A stretch of DNA of 59,923 bases. It comes from Treponema sp. (lineage in GTDB: Bacteria; Spirochaetota; Spirochaetia; Treponematales; Breznakiellaceae). Position 1 is the stretch's first letter. The number at the start of each line of letters is the position of its first letter. Positions 24,463-32,812 of the stretch are shown piece by piece. A program made the translations under genes and the position numbers. The stretch covers positions 1-59,923 of the forward strand of contig JAISBR010000113.1 in NCBI GenBank assembly GCA_031266095.1. The letters are read 5' to 3'. Below the pieces are notes generated by a model, which saw only the letters and a program-made list of their open reading frames with translations, made no database searches and was not told the origin of the DNA.

Positions 24463-26118
24463 GTGATAAATGTAACCGGTGTCAGCCTCAGTTACGGAGA
24501 GCGCAGCCTCTTCAAAGACGTTAATCTCAAATTCACCCCCGGCAACTGCTATGGGATAATCGGCGCCAATGGGGCGGGAAAATCCACTTTTCTTAAGATC
24601 CTCTCAGGCGAGACTGAACACGATAAGGGTGAAATCTCTATAGCTAAGGATCAGCGCATCGCCGTGCTCAAACAGGATCACTTTGCCTTTGAGGAATATC
24701 CGGCCCTGGAAACGGTGATTATGGGTTATCCGAAACTCTATGCCCTGCGGAAAGAGCGTGAGGTGATATATGCCAAGGAAGATTTTTCCGAGGCGGACGG
24801 CATGCGGGCCAGTGAGCTTGAGGCTGAGTTTGCGGAGCTTGGCGGTTGGGAGGCGGAATCCCAGGCGGGCCAGCTCCTTTCAGGACTCGGCCTCGATGAA
24901 GAAGACCACGATAAACTCATGTCCATGCTGGATGAATCAAAGAAGGTACGGGTTCTTTTGGCCCAGGCCCTTTTCGGCAATCCCGGTATTCTGCTTCTGG
25001 ATGAGCCTACCAATGGTCTCGATTTGGAATCTATCTCCTGGCTGGAAGAATTCCTCATTGAATTTCCGAACACGGTAATAGTGGTTTCCCATGACCGTCA
25101 CTTCCTCAACGCGGTCTGCACCCATATCTGCGATATCGACTACGGCAGGATTACTCCCTACTCGGGGAACTATGATTTCTGGTATCAAATGAGCCAGATC
25201 CTCCAGCGCCAGGCCAAGGATCAGCTCAAAAAACGCGAGGACAAAGCCAGGGAACTCAAGGAGTTCATCCAGCGTTTTGCGTCTAACGCCAGTAAAAGCC
25301 GCCAGGCCACAAGCCGCAAAAAGGTCCTTGAAAAGCTGGACCTGGAAAACATTCCTGTCACGAGCCGTAAGTTTCCCTATGTAGGCTTCAAGCCCAGCCG
25401 GGAAATCGGCAATAACGTGCTGAGGGTTGAAAACCTGCATTTTTCTTTAGAAGGGACGAAGCTGCTCAGAGATTTTTCGCTGCAGGTCAACAGGAATGAC
25501 AAGATCGCCTTTGTGGGAATTGAACACACCTCCAAGTCGGCGTTATTCGACATAATCTCCGGTGAGAAAAAAGCCGAAGGCGGTGACTGCTACTGGGGCC
25601 AGACCACAGCCTACTCCTATTTTCCCAAAGAGAATTCCGCTTTTTTCAATTCCAGCCTTTCGATTACCGACTGGCTCAGGCAGTACTCCCAGGATCAGGA
25701 TGAGACATACGTGCGCAGCTTTCTGGGCCGTATGCTCTTTTCAGGGGATGAGGCGCTGAAGCCGGTAAACGTTCTTTCAGGCGGCGAAAGAGTCCGCTGT
25801 ATACTCGCCAAGATGATGCTCTCAGGGGCGAATGTCCTCATTCTGGACGAGCCAACCAACCACCTTGACCTTGAGGCAATCACCGCCCTCAATGACGGCC
25901 TTGTCGCCTTTTCCGGAGTGATCCTTTTCAACTCGCACGATCACGAATTCATCAATTCAATCGCAAATCGGATTATTGAGATTCTGCCTCAAGACACAGA
26001 CGAAGCGGCCGGCGGCTGTATTGACCGTATGATGCCGTTTGACGATTACCTTAAGGACGATTCGGTGAAGCAGGCGCGTTCCGAGGCGTATCATCGTGTG
26101 GAACGGCCGCGCATCTGA
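24463..26118 (+). CDS. ABC-F family ATPase (YbiT-like), asymmetric ATP sites
   Basis: A 551-residue soluble protein with two ABC cassettes and no membrane segment, expected to act on the ribosome. The start is GTG 24463 after GGAG. Cassette 1 has an intact Walker A (GANGAGKST) and Walker B (LLLDEPTNGLD), but its signature is LDESKKVRV, where LSGGQ is expected. Cassette 2 has the degenerate Walker A GIEHTSKSA, lacking the Gly before Lys, but an intact signature LSGGERVRC and Walker B (LILDEPTNHLD). A basic linker with QRFASNASKSRQA sits between them. In ABC dimers each site pairs Walker A with the signature of the other half. One composite site is therefore intact and one degenerate. It sits behind the DEAD-box helicase. 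Confidence 0.88.
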   Translation: MINVTGVSLSYGERSLFKDVNLKFTPGNCYGIIGANGAGKSTFLKILSGETEHDKGEISIAKDQRIAVLKQDHFAFEEYPALETVIMGYPKLYALRKEREVIYAKEDFSEADGMRASELEAEFAELGGWEAESQAGQLLSGLGLDEEDHDKLMSMLDESKKVRVLLAQALFGNPGILLLDEPTNGLDLESISWLEEFLIEFPNTVIVVSHDRHFLNAVCTHICDIDYGRITPYSGNYDFWYQMSQILQRQAKDQLKKREDKARELKEFIQRFASNASKSRQATSRKKVLEKLDLENIPVTSRKFPYVGFKPSREIGNNVLRVENLHFSLEGTKLLRDFSLQVNRNDKIAFVGIEHTSKSALFDIISGEKKAEGGDCYWGQTTAYSYFPKENSAFFNSSLSITDWLRQYSQDQDETYVRSFLGRMLFSGDEALKPVNVLSGGERVRCILAKMMLSGANVLILDEPTNHLDLEAITALNDGLVAFSGVILFNSHDHEFINSIANRIIEILPQDTDEAAGGCIDRMMPFDDYLKDDSVKQARSEAYHRVERPRI

Positions 26119-26141
26119 CAAAGCCATGTGTTTCGTTTATA

Positions 26142-27755
26142 CTACTGGATATTGATGTAATACCGTTCCAGGTACGCGATCCGTCTGCGCGCGTCGTTAT
26201 AACGGCTGCTCTGAGGATACTCCCGAACCAGGCGGCGGTAATTGTTCAGAGCAGCGAGGATGTCCCTGCTGGGACTGTTGGCCTCATAGAACTGACCGTA
26301 AAGCCAATAGGCTTCATCGCTTCCCGAGGGGTATCGCTCCCTGAACTGATCCAACAGCGAGATTGCCGATGCGACTCTCCCGGCGTCAAACTCTTCCCTG
26401 GCCTTTTGCAGAAAACTTTCAGGCTCAGCCGGTAATTCGGGAATCTCGTTCAGGGCAGCCGGAGAGGCCGGGCCGGCGGGCAGCTGAGGCTGCGTTCCGG
26501 CAAATTTTGTCGGGTCGACAATTTCTGCCGGACCGGCAACTGCCGCCGGATTCGACGGATCCGCCGGCTCGGCGGCGGTATTCTCCGCAAAGGCTGCGCT
26601 TCCGGCCGCGGCTTCCGCGCCGGTTCCGATGAACGTATTCCCGGCGATATCCATGGAGGACGCCGTCCTTGCGGGAGATTCTTCCGGCGCGCTTCCCGAA
26701 GACGCGGCGCCTGGACGAACGGCTTGTCTTGCCATTTCCGCTTCCTCAAGGGAACTCGGCCAGCGGGGCTCAGCCGTCACCCGGCCCCGGTCACCGGGCG
26801 GATTAAACCAGGCGGCGGCCTCAGGGGCCTCGCCGACTATTACCTGAACGTGATCGTTCAGGATAAAATCTCGAATAAAATCTTGTTTATAGAATTTCAA
26901 CGCATAAGTTCCGACGGCCTCTGTACGGAATACAAAGCTCTGCCCTTCGGGATCAAGCCGGCGCGAATCATAAACAATGCCTCGGAGGGAACCCAATTCT
27001 CCCAGATACACCCAGCCGGTTCCCCGGAAGGGAATTTCTACTAACTGCCCTACCGTGGCCCGAACTGTCCGGGAAAATACAATCTCTTCGGCCTGGGGCT
27101 GTGGAATGGGAAGAATTTCGACGGGCCGTTGAGGAGCGGCCGGAAGGGATTCCGGCGCCAACGGCTGTTCACGAACAATAGCGGGAGGCCGCTCCTCCTC
27201 GGCGGGCCCCAGATAAGCCGGCGGCAACAGACGAGGCGTTTCCGCGGGCACAGGCGGAGACACCGGTTGCGGACTTGGCTGTACGGGCGGCGTATATGGC
27301 GGAGCAGGCGGCGGGTCTGGAACAACGGGAACAGGTTCAGAAACAGGAGAATCCTCCGGCAACGCGGCGATCTGGGGCGGAGGGACAGGCGCCGGAACCG
27401 GGGGAAAAACCGGAAGCTCCGGTTCGGGAAGGGTTACGGATACCGGTATTTCCCCCGGAGACGCCGGCTCTAAATCAGCTTCGGCCAGATCAATTTCAGG
27501 TTCGGCGGGTTCCTCAATTATTATCTCTTCTTCCGGCGCCGGCACGGCAATCGATACTTCCGGCAAAGGAGATTCCTCCCTGCCCTGCCCCTCGTCCGTA
27601 GTTACCTCAAGCCCGGATTCTTCCTCGGCCGCCGGGGTCGCCTCAGCCGGCCGCGCTGAACTACCCGCCGCTTCATCGCCTCCGGGCCGCGCGCTCCCGG
27701 CGCAGGAAATCATCAAAAATGAAAAAACCGCCAGACTCAACAGAGTTCTTCTCAT
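26142..27755 (-). CDS. Proline-rich lipoprotein with C-terminal TPR domain
   Basis: A 537-residue protein with the lipobox MISC (Cys18) after a hydrophobic signal. Residues ~25-200 are extremely rich in Pro, Glu and Ala, suggesting a periplasm-spanning extension as in TonB or TolA. A central beta domain (residues ~225-320, RTVRATVGQLVEIPF) follows, then another low-complexity linker. The C-terminal ~105 residues form TPR-like helices (FLQKAREEFDAGRVASAISLL; YPQSSRYNDARRRIAYLE). These resemble the YbgF/CpoB or BamD style of outer-membrane-associated proteins. It overlaps the upstream membrane-anchored gene by four bases. A role in envelope organisation is likely but not proven. Confidence 0.7.
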   Translation of the reverse strand: MRRTLLSLAVFSFLMISCAGSARPGGDEAAGSSARPAEATPAAEEESGLEVTTDEGQGREESPLPEVSIAVPAPEEEIIIEEPAEPEIDLAEADLEPASPGEIPVSVTLPEPELPVFPPVPAPVPPPQIAALPEDSPVSEPVPVVPDPPPAPPYTPPVQPSPQPVSPPVPAETPRLLPPAYLGPAEEERPPAIVREQPLAPESLPAAPQRPVEILPIPQPQAEEIVFSRTVRATVGQLVEIPFRGTGWVYLGELGSLRGIVYDSRRLDPEGQSFVFRTEAVGTYALKFYKQDFIRDFILNDHVQVIVGEAPEAAAWFNPPGDRGRVTAEPRWPSSLEEAEMARQAVRPGAASSGSAPEESPARTASSMDIAGNTFIGTGAEAAAGSAAFAENTAAEPADPSNPAAVAGPAEIVDPTKFAGTQPQLPAGPASPAALNEIPELPAEPESFLQKAREEFDAGRVASAISLLDQFRERYPSGSDEAYWLYGQFYEANSPSRDILAALNNYRRLVREYPQSSRYNDARRRIAYLERYYINIQ

Positions 27756-28270
27756 GGAACACGCTCCAAAAGTTCGTCAATCGCGGCCTCAAGGCGTTCC
27801 CGCCATTGTTCCTCGCCGTTCCTCAACGGGTCCTGCCAATAAGGCGCCGCGTCCTCTGCAGTCCAGCTTGTTCGTCGTTCCCTCTCCAGCAGCACCCCGG
27901 GAATAAAATCCGGTTCATCAGGCAGGAATAGTTCTTCAGGCGGAATAACAAAGCGCCGAGATAAATCACCCTCCCCTGATCCGGCCGGCCGGGCGCCTGC
28001 TGGCGATGATTCCTCTCCGCCGCCGCGTTTTACGATTAAGAAAGTCCCGGCAAACACCAGCGCTAAAACCACCAGGCCCACGCCGGCAATAACCGGTTTT
28101 TTTTCATGGATTTTCTCCAGCGCATACTGAACCGCCCCTTGAGTGCGTTCTCCCTGCCGCCGCTTCCAAGATCCTGCGGCGGCAAGTTTCTCAAACGAAC
28201 CTTTCAACCCTAAGCAGACCTTCTTAAAAAAGCCCGCAACAGCGGAAATAAGAGTTTTTAGCTTTATCAT
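27752..28270 (-). CDS. Single-pass membrane protein, function unknown
   Basis: A 172-residue protein from the ATG at 28270, which has CAGGA four bases upstream. A TATAAT-like -10 at 28306-28301 (minus strand) then gives a short leader of about 25 bases. The frame reaches further back, to 28360, but those codons precede the -10. One membrane helix is visible at about 64-84 (PVIAGVGLVVLALVFAGTFLIV), with a basic N-terminal part inside. The C-terminal acidic tail ends in a short helix (WRERLEAAIDELLERV) and presumably lies in the periplasm. It is coupled by ATGA overlap to the proline-rich TPR lipoprotein. No known domain was recognised. Confidence 0.6.
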   Translation of the reverse strand: MIKLKTLISAVAGFFKKVCLGLKGSFEKLAAAGSWKRRQGERTQGAVQYALEKIHEKKPVIAGVGLVVLALVFAGTFLIVKRGGGEESSPAGARPAGSGEGDLSRRFVIPPEELFLPDEPDFIPGVLLERERRTSWTAEDAAPYWQDPLRNGEEQWRERLEAAIDELLERVP

Positions 28271-28366
28271 CAGATCCTGAAAAACAGGCATTACACTTAG
28301 ATTATAACAGAAGCGCCGCGATATACGCCACTGGCAAAATTTCCTGCTTTTTGTTATCATAATCGT

Positions 28367-28540
28367 ATGCAGATTGAAATAAATCCCCGGGGTAATGGGG
28401 CCTGTCCGCTTTGCAGTTCCAACGAGAAATGCCGGGTACAGGATACTCTCAAGAAAGCCATGGAGAGTTTTTCAAAAAAAGATGATCTCATGGAACTGGT
28501 GTTGTATTCATGTCCGCAGTTTGAGGAGAAATCGCTGTGA
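28367..28540 (+). CDS. 57-residue Cys-rich protein upstream of prfA
   Basis: A short frame of 58 codons, [19 protein letters not shown] through EEKSL, ends at TGA 28538-28540. That stop overlaps the GTG start of prfA (28537) by four bases, so the two are translationally coupled. It has four cysteines: a CPLC pair, another in KCRVQD and one in SCPQF. The arrangement could bind a metal or be redox-active. The start ATG at 28367 has no RBS but lies seven bases behind TATCAT, so the message may be leaderless. The tight overlap, plausible codon use and lack of competing frames favour a real gene. No family is recognised. Confidence 0.6.
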   Translation: MQIEINPRGNGACPLCSSNEKCRVQDTLKKAMESFSKKDDLMELVLYSCPQFEEKSL

Positions 28541-29610
28541 ATGAACGGTTAAGTTCCCTGCTCAAGCGCTACGAAGAATTAGCGCTCTTGATACAGGACC
28601 CGGCTCTGGTGAAGGACCAAAACAAATACCGGGACCTAATGAAAGAATATTCTCATCTCAGCGGTATCGCCGCGATCCGCAGCGATATTGAAGAACTCTC
28701 CCGTCAGATCGAGGATACCAAGGCCATTGTTCAGAATGAAAAAGAACCCGAGATGCGGGAACTGGCCAGGGAAGAACTCAAGGAACTGGAAACCAAATTG
28801 AAGGACTCTGAGGATAAACTGAAATTTCACCTCGTCCCCAAAGATCCCTTAGACGAAAAAAATATCATAATGGAGATCAGGGCCGGGACCGGCGGTGAAG
28901 AAGCGGCGCTTTTCGCGGCCGATCTGTACCGCATGTATTCCCGCTTTGCCGAAACTAAAGGCTGGAAATTCGATATCATTAATTCCAATGAAACCGAACT
29001 TGGGGGAATCAAGGAAATTGTCTTTTCGATTAGCGGCGGCAATGTGTACGAAAATCTCCGCTACGAATCCGGTGTTCACCGGGTACAACGGGTTCCCTCT
29101 ACCGAAGCCTCCGGCAGAATCCACACTTCGGCGGTTACCGTCGCGGTGCTACCCGAAGCTGATGAAACCGAGATCGATATCAAGCCGGAGGACCTTCGTA
29201 TCGACGTAATGCGCGCCGGCGGTCCCGGCGGCCAATGCGTCAACACCACCGACTCTGCGGTACGGATCACCCATATCCCTTCGGGTATCGTGGTTCACTG
29301 TCAGGATGAAAAAAGCCAGATCAAAAACAAGGCCAAGGCTATGCGCGTACTGCGGGCGCGTGTCTACGAAATGGAAGAAGCCAAGGCCCACGCTGAACGG
29401 GCGGAGGCCCGGAAAACCCAAGTCGGCTCAGGGGATCGCTCCGAGCGGATCAGAACCTACAACTTTCCGGACAATCGGATTACCGATCACCGGATAGGGC
29501 TTACCCTCTATAAACTGGACCGCGTCATGGAAGGCGAGGTAGGGGAAGTCTTTGAAGCTCTCAAGCTCTCCGCCAGGGACACCCGCTACAGCGCCGCGGC
29601 GGGAGCGTAA
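28537..29610 (+). CDS. prfA: Peptide chain release factor 1
   Basis: RF1 recognises UAA and UAG and triggers release of the finished protein. Its length of 357 residues is normal. The GGQ motif lies at 231-233, and Gln233 is the residue methylated by PrmC, whose gene follows. The codon-recognition tripeptide is RVPSTE at 185-190, so PST takes the place of the usual PAT or PVT. The [12 protein letters not shown] block is RF1-like and separates it from RF2 (SPF). The N-terminal 100 residues are long helices. Translation starts at GTG 28537 in overlap with the small Cys-rich gene. A hairpin with T-run follows the stop. Confidence 0.95.
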   Translation: MNERLSSLLKRYEELALLIQDPALVKDQNKYRDLMKEYSHLSGIAAIRSDIEELSRQIEDTKAIVQNEKEPEMRELAREELKELETKLKDSEDKLKFHLVPKDPLDEKNIIMEIRAGTGGEEAALFAADLYRMYSRFAETKGWKFDIINSNETELGGIKEIVFSISGGNVYENLRYESGVHRVQRVPSTEASGRIHTSAVTVAVLPEADETEIDIKPEDLRIDVMRAGGPGGQCVNTTDSAVRITHIPSGIVVHCQDEKSQIKNKAKAMRVLRARVYEMEEAKAHAERAEARKTQVGSGDRSERIRTYNFPDNRITDHRIGLTLYKLDRVMEGEVGEVFEALKLSARDTRYSAAAGA

Positions 29611-29639
29611 GGCGTTCAAATGCGGAAACGCCGGTTTTT
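29611..29639 (+). terminator. Weak intrinsic terminator or attenuator between prfA and prmC
   Basis: GGCGTT (29611-29616) and AACGCC (29627-29632) form a 6-bp stem with a 10-base loop. T29635-29639 follow. It begins right after the prfA stop and may reduce prmC expression. Confidence 0.5.
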
Positions 29640-29679
29640 CCGACCCTATCCCATACCCCCCAGCCGGCTGTAAGCCTCC

Positions 29680-30552
29680 ATGACCATCAGAGAAGCCTTG
29701 GCCGATGGAAGCTTCGTCCTCAGATCGGCTAACATCGAAAGTGCCGTTCTGGACGCTTCCTTACTTCTTGCCGAAGTCCTCGGCATCAGCCGCGCCTCCC
29801 TCATCAGCAGGGGAACCGGCCTGCTTCCACAAGAACCACTCGTTATTTTTCACCGTCTCATTGAACGGCGCCGGACCGGAGAATGTATTGCCTATATCCT
29901 CGGCAGGAAAGAATTTCGCGGTCTGGAATTCAAGGTAAATCCGGCGGTCCTGGTCCCCCGCCCCGATACGGAAACTCTGGTAGAAGCCGCGATAGAAAAG
30001 GCAAAAAGCGCGGCCGCTTCTAAAGGCGGCCCGATATGCGTTCTCGATCTCTGTACCGGCTCAGGCGCAATCGCCATTGCCCTAAAACACGAAATACCCG
30101 AACTTGAGGTATGGGCTTCGGATATATCCGCCCAGGCTCTTGAAATAGCCGTGCTCAACGCCGCTCAACTCCTTCCGGGAAGCTCCATCCGCTTCTGTGC
30201 CGGCAGCCTTTTTGAGGCGCTTTCCTCTCCTCTCCCATTCTCCCTCATCGCCGCCAATCCTCCCTACATCCCCAGCGCTGAAATAAAAACCCTTGCTCCG
30301 GAAGTACAAAACGAGCCGCTTCTTGCTCTGGACGGAGGGGATGACGGTTTGGCTATAATCAGAAATATTATCGCGGAAGCGCCGGCTTTTCTCTGTCCCA
30401 GCGGCGCGCTGCTTTTGGAGGCGGATCCGGGGGAAATGCAAAACATTATCTGTCTGCTTGAAAAGAAGGGCTATTTAGATATACAAACCTATAAGGATCT
30501 TTCCGGCCGTGAACGGGTAATCGGCGCTGTCAAGCCCGGTACGCTGGCGTGA
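29680..30552 (+). CDS. prmC: Release factor glutamine methyltransferase
   Basis: A 290-residue class I AdoMet methyltransferase that methylates the GGQ glutamine of release factors. Motif I is LDLCTGSGAIAIA at 122-134 and the catalytic NPPY is at 193-196. The N-terminal ~80 residues form the helical release-factor-binding domain. The RPDTETLVE segment after KVNPAVLVPR is the family signature. It sits next to its substrate gene prfA, with a 69-base gap that includes a weak terminator. A strong terminator follows. Confidence 0.92.
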   Translation: MTIREALADGSFVLRSANIESAVLDASLLLAEVLGISRASLISRGTGLLPQEPLVIFHRLIERRRTGECIAYILGRKEFRGLEFKVNPAVLVPRPDTETLVEAAIEKAKSAAASKGGPICVLDLCTGSGAIAIALKHEIPELEVWASDISAQALEIAVLNAAQLLPGSSIRFCAGSLFEALSSPLPFSLIAANPPYIPSAEIKTLAPEVQNEPLLALDGGDDGLAIIRNIIAEAPAFLCPSGALLLEADPGEMQNIICLLEKKGYLDIQTYKDLSGRERVIGAVKPGTLA

Positions 30553-30566
30553 TTGATTTTTGAGCT

Positions 30567-30604
30567 TGTTCCAAAAGCTGAAGTTTTGGAACAGCCTCTT
30601 TTTA
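30567..30604 (+). terminator. Strong terminator after prmC
   Basis: A perfect 10-bp stem TGTTCCAAAA (30567-30576) and TTTTGGAACA (30584-30593) with loop GCTGAAG, followed by CCTCTTTTTAT. It ends the prfA-prmC unit. Confidence 0.8.
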
Positions 30605-30612
30605 TAAGGAAT

Positions 30613-30640
30613 TTGTTCGACAGCTGAAGTTATCGAAAAC
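30613..30640 (+). repeat. Imperfect second copy of the prmC terminator sequence
   Basis: The sequence shares TTGTTC and AGCTGAAGTT with the terminator copy at 30566-30592. It has decayed arms, TTCGA and TCGAA forming a 5-bp stem. It lies 18 bases before the rel start, so a local duplication has placed a hairpin in the rel leader. Confidence 0.45.
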
Positions 30641-30657
30641 TCTATTACAGGATACTT

Positions 30658-32727
30658 ATGGAAAAAGAACTTTTGATGTTTTTGGAAAAGATAAATTCCC
30701 TCGAAACCCAGGACAGGGACCGGATTCGTAACGCGCTTGGCTGGGCGCTTGAGCAGGCCGGTATACCCGCGTCAGGCAGCCGGAGCATACTCCCGGTAAT
30801 CGGGGCGGCCTCCATACTGATCGATCTCAGCCCCGATCCGGACACTATTATTGCGTCGCTGATCCTGAGCTGTCTCAAAGATAGAACCGTGTCCGAAAGC
30901 ATCACGGAGAGCTTCGGTTCACAGACCGCCCTGCTTGTAAAAGGCGTTACGCGAATCGCAGACATATCCGCGAAAAATAAAACCCTCCACGAGGCGGAAA
31001 ACATCAGAAACATGCTTTTTGCCATGGCGGAAGACATCCGGGTGATCCTGATAAAACTCGCGGAAAAATTACACGCTCTGCGGGTTCTGGATTCAGCCCC
31101 CGCCGAAGTCAGGAAGCCTGCGGCACAGGAATGTCTTGATATTTACGCGCCATTGGCGAATCGGCTCGGTATCTCCTGGATCAAAGACGAACTGGAGGAT
31201 CTTTCCCTCAAATACCTCAACCGCGATGTTTATCAGCAGATCAAGGACATTGTGGCGGCAAAACGCGGTGAACGGGATCAATTTCTCAACTGGGCCCAGG
31301 AAGCTGTCAAAAAAGAGTCGGCGGCGGCGGGAATTAAAATTGAGGTGGACAGCCGCGCGAAGCATTTCTACTCAATTTATATGAAGATGCGCAGGCGCAA
31401 CAAAAGTGCAGCTGATATTTACGACCTCTTCGGCATACGGATCCTGTGCGACAATATCGAAAATTGTTATACTATGCTCGGTCTTGTACATCGGCTCTGG
31501 AAACCTATTGACGGCCGCTTCAAGGATTATATCGCCATGCCTAAGTCCAACGGCTACCAGAGTCTGCACACTACGGTAATATCAGCCTCGGAGCAGGTGC
31601 CGTTAGCCGTCATTGGAAATGAACCCGGCCAAAACAACGGAGATGAAGGCAGGCTGCTGGAAATCCAAATCCGTACCAAAGAGATGCATCACGTTGCCGA
31701 GAATGGCATTGCCAGTCATTGGCTTTATAAAAAAGGCGCGTCACGGGAAATTGTGCGCCCGCTTGACATCAGTATTGTAAACCGTGTCAGGAACTGGAAA
31801 CAAAATGAAGACGAACAGGGTGAGGCGCTCGCTTCCACTTCATATCTTGAGGATATCAAGCGTGAGATCCTCAGGGATTCAATTTATGTTTTTACCCCTC
31901 AGGGAAAAGTGATAGAACTCCCTGCCGGGGCAACGCCCATTGATTTTGCCTACTGTATCCATTCGGCCATCGGCGAACACTGCATCGGCGCCAAATCCAA
32001 TGGTTCCATCATCCCCTTAAGTTCAGAGTTGCAAAATACTCAGGTAGTGGAGATTCTTACCAGTCCTTCCGCTCATCCCCATCTTAGCTGGCTGCGAATG
32101 GTAAAAACATCCAAGGCCCGCAGTAAAATCCGCGCCTGGCTTGAGCAGAATGACGATTCCATCATTATTGAAAAAAACGTGGTGGCGAAAAAAAAGCCTT
32201 CCCTCCCGGCTGCGGAAAGCTTTCCGGCCGCTTCCGGCAGGGAAGTCCCGTTTGTGCAGCAGGTTGTCCGGGCGCCGGGTACGGATGTTTTGCAGGTACG
32301 GGTGGAAGATGAAAAAAACATGATGATCCGGTTTGCCCGCTGCTGCCGTCCTGTTACCGGGGACGCAATCATCGGTTATGTGTCACGGGGCCGGGGGATC
32401 ATCATCCACCGGAAAAACTGTACTAACCTTGCCAACATCCCCGATTTTGAGGAACGAAAAATCGAAACGGAATGGGAAAACGCCGTTTCGGTTCTGGTTA
32501 AGCGTTTCAAAGTCGATGCACGCATGTCGGCGGATCTGTTTTCCGAAATTGAAGGCGCTATACGAAAACGTCAGGGCCATCTTATAGAGGGCCGCCTTGA
32601 GGAAACCGACTCCAACAGGCTTACCGGTTTTTTTACTATGCAGCTTGAACAGGCAGGAGACCTCAAGGCCGTACTCAAAAACATCCGCGGTATTCCGGGT
32701 ATTCTCAGCCTGCAGTCGTTGAATTGA
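30658..32727 (+). CDS. Rel/SpoT-family (p)ppGpp synthetase with inactive hydrolase domain
   Basis: A 689-residue long RSH protein. The HD hydrolase domain (1-170) is recognisable by fold, but its catalytic signature is lost. Where HDxxED is expected, residues 69-77 read ILSCLKDRT, so His, Asp and Glu are replaced by Ser71, Cys72 and Lys74. The upstream THP histidine is ILP. The synthetase domain is intact, with SRAKHFYSIYMKM at 232, RFKD at 287-290, SNGYQSLHT and EIQIRTKEMHH. RxKD is the charge signature usual in bifunctional enzymes; monofunctional RelA has ExDD. TGS (~405-465), zinc-finger-like ARCCRPVTGD, and a C-terminal ACT domain follow. It should make but not degrade (p)ppGpp. The upstream leader contains the decayed hairpin repeat. 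Confidence 0.9.
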   Translation: MEKELLMFLEKINSLETQDRDRIRNALGWALEQAGIPASGSRSILPVIGAASILIDLSPDPDTIIASLILSCLKDRTVSESITESFGSQTALLVKGVTRIADISAKNKTLHEAENIRNMLFAMAEDIRVILIKLAEKLHALRVLDSAPAEVRKPAAQECLDIYAPLANRLGISWIKDELEDLSLKYLNRDVYQQIKDIVAAKRGERDQFLNWAQEAVKKESAAAGIKIEVDSRAKHFYSIYMKMRRRNKSAADIYDLFGIRILCDNIENCYTMLGLVHRLWKPIDGRFKDYIAMPKSNGYQSLHTTVISASEQVPLAVIGNEPGQNNGDEGRLLEIQIRTKEMHHVAENGIASHWLYKKGASREIVRPLDISIVNRVRNWKQNEDEQGEALASTSYLEDIKREILRDSIYVFTPQGKVIELPAGATPIDFAYCIHSAIGEHCIGAKSNGSIIPLSSELQNTQVVEILTSPSAHPHLSWLRMVKTSKARSKIRAWLEQNDDSIIIEKNVVAKKKPSLPAAESFPAASGREVPFVQQVVRAPGTDVLQVRVEDEKNMMIRFARCCRPVTGDAIIGYVSRGRGIIIHRKNCTNLANIPDFEERKIETEWENAVSVLVKRFKVDARMSADLFSEIEGAIRKRQGHLIEGRLEETDSNRLTGFFTMQLEQAGDLKAVLKNIRGIPGILSLQSLN

Positions 32728-32750
32728 GGCCGCGCCTGCTGACAGGGTAG

Positions 32751-32780
32751 TTTACCTTACATATTACGCCGGTGTATCAT
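32751..32780 (+). promoter_or_regulatory. Possible promoter for the aldo/keto reductase gene
   Basis: TTTACC (32751-32756) and TATCAT (32775-32780) are 18 bases apart, 27 or more bases before the start region. The match is moderate. Confidence 0.4.
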
Positions 32781-32812
32781 TACTGTATATTCATAAGAGG
32801 GAGTGCTTGTTT

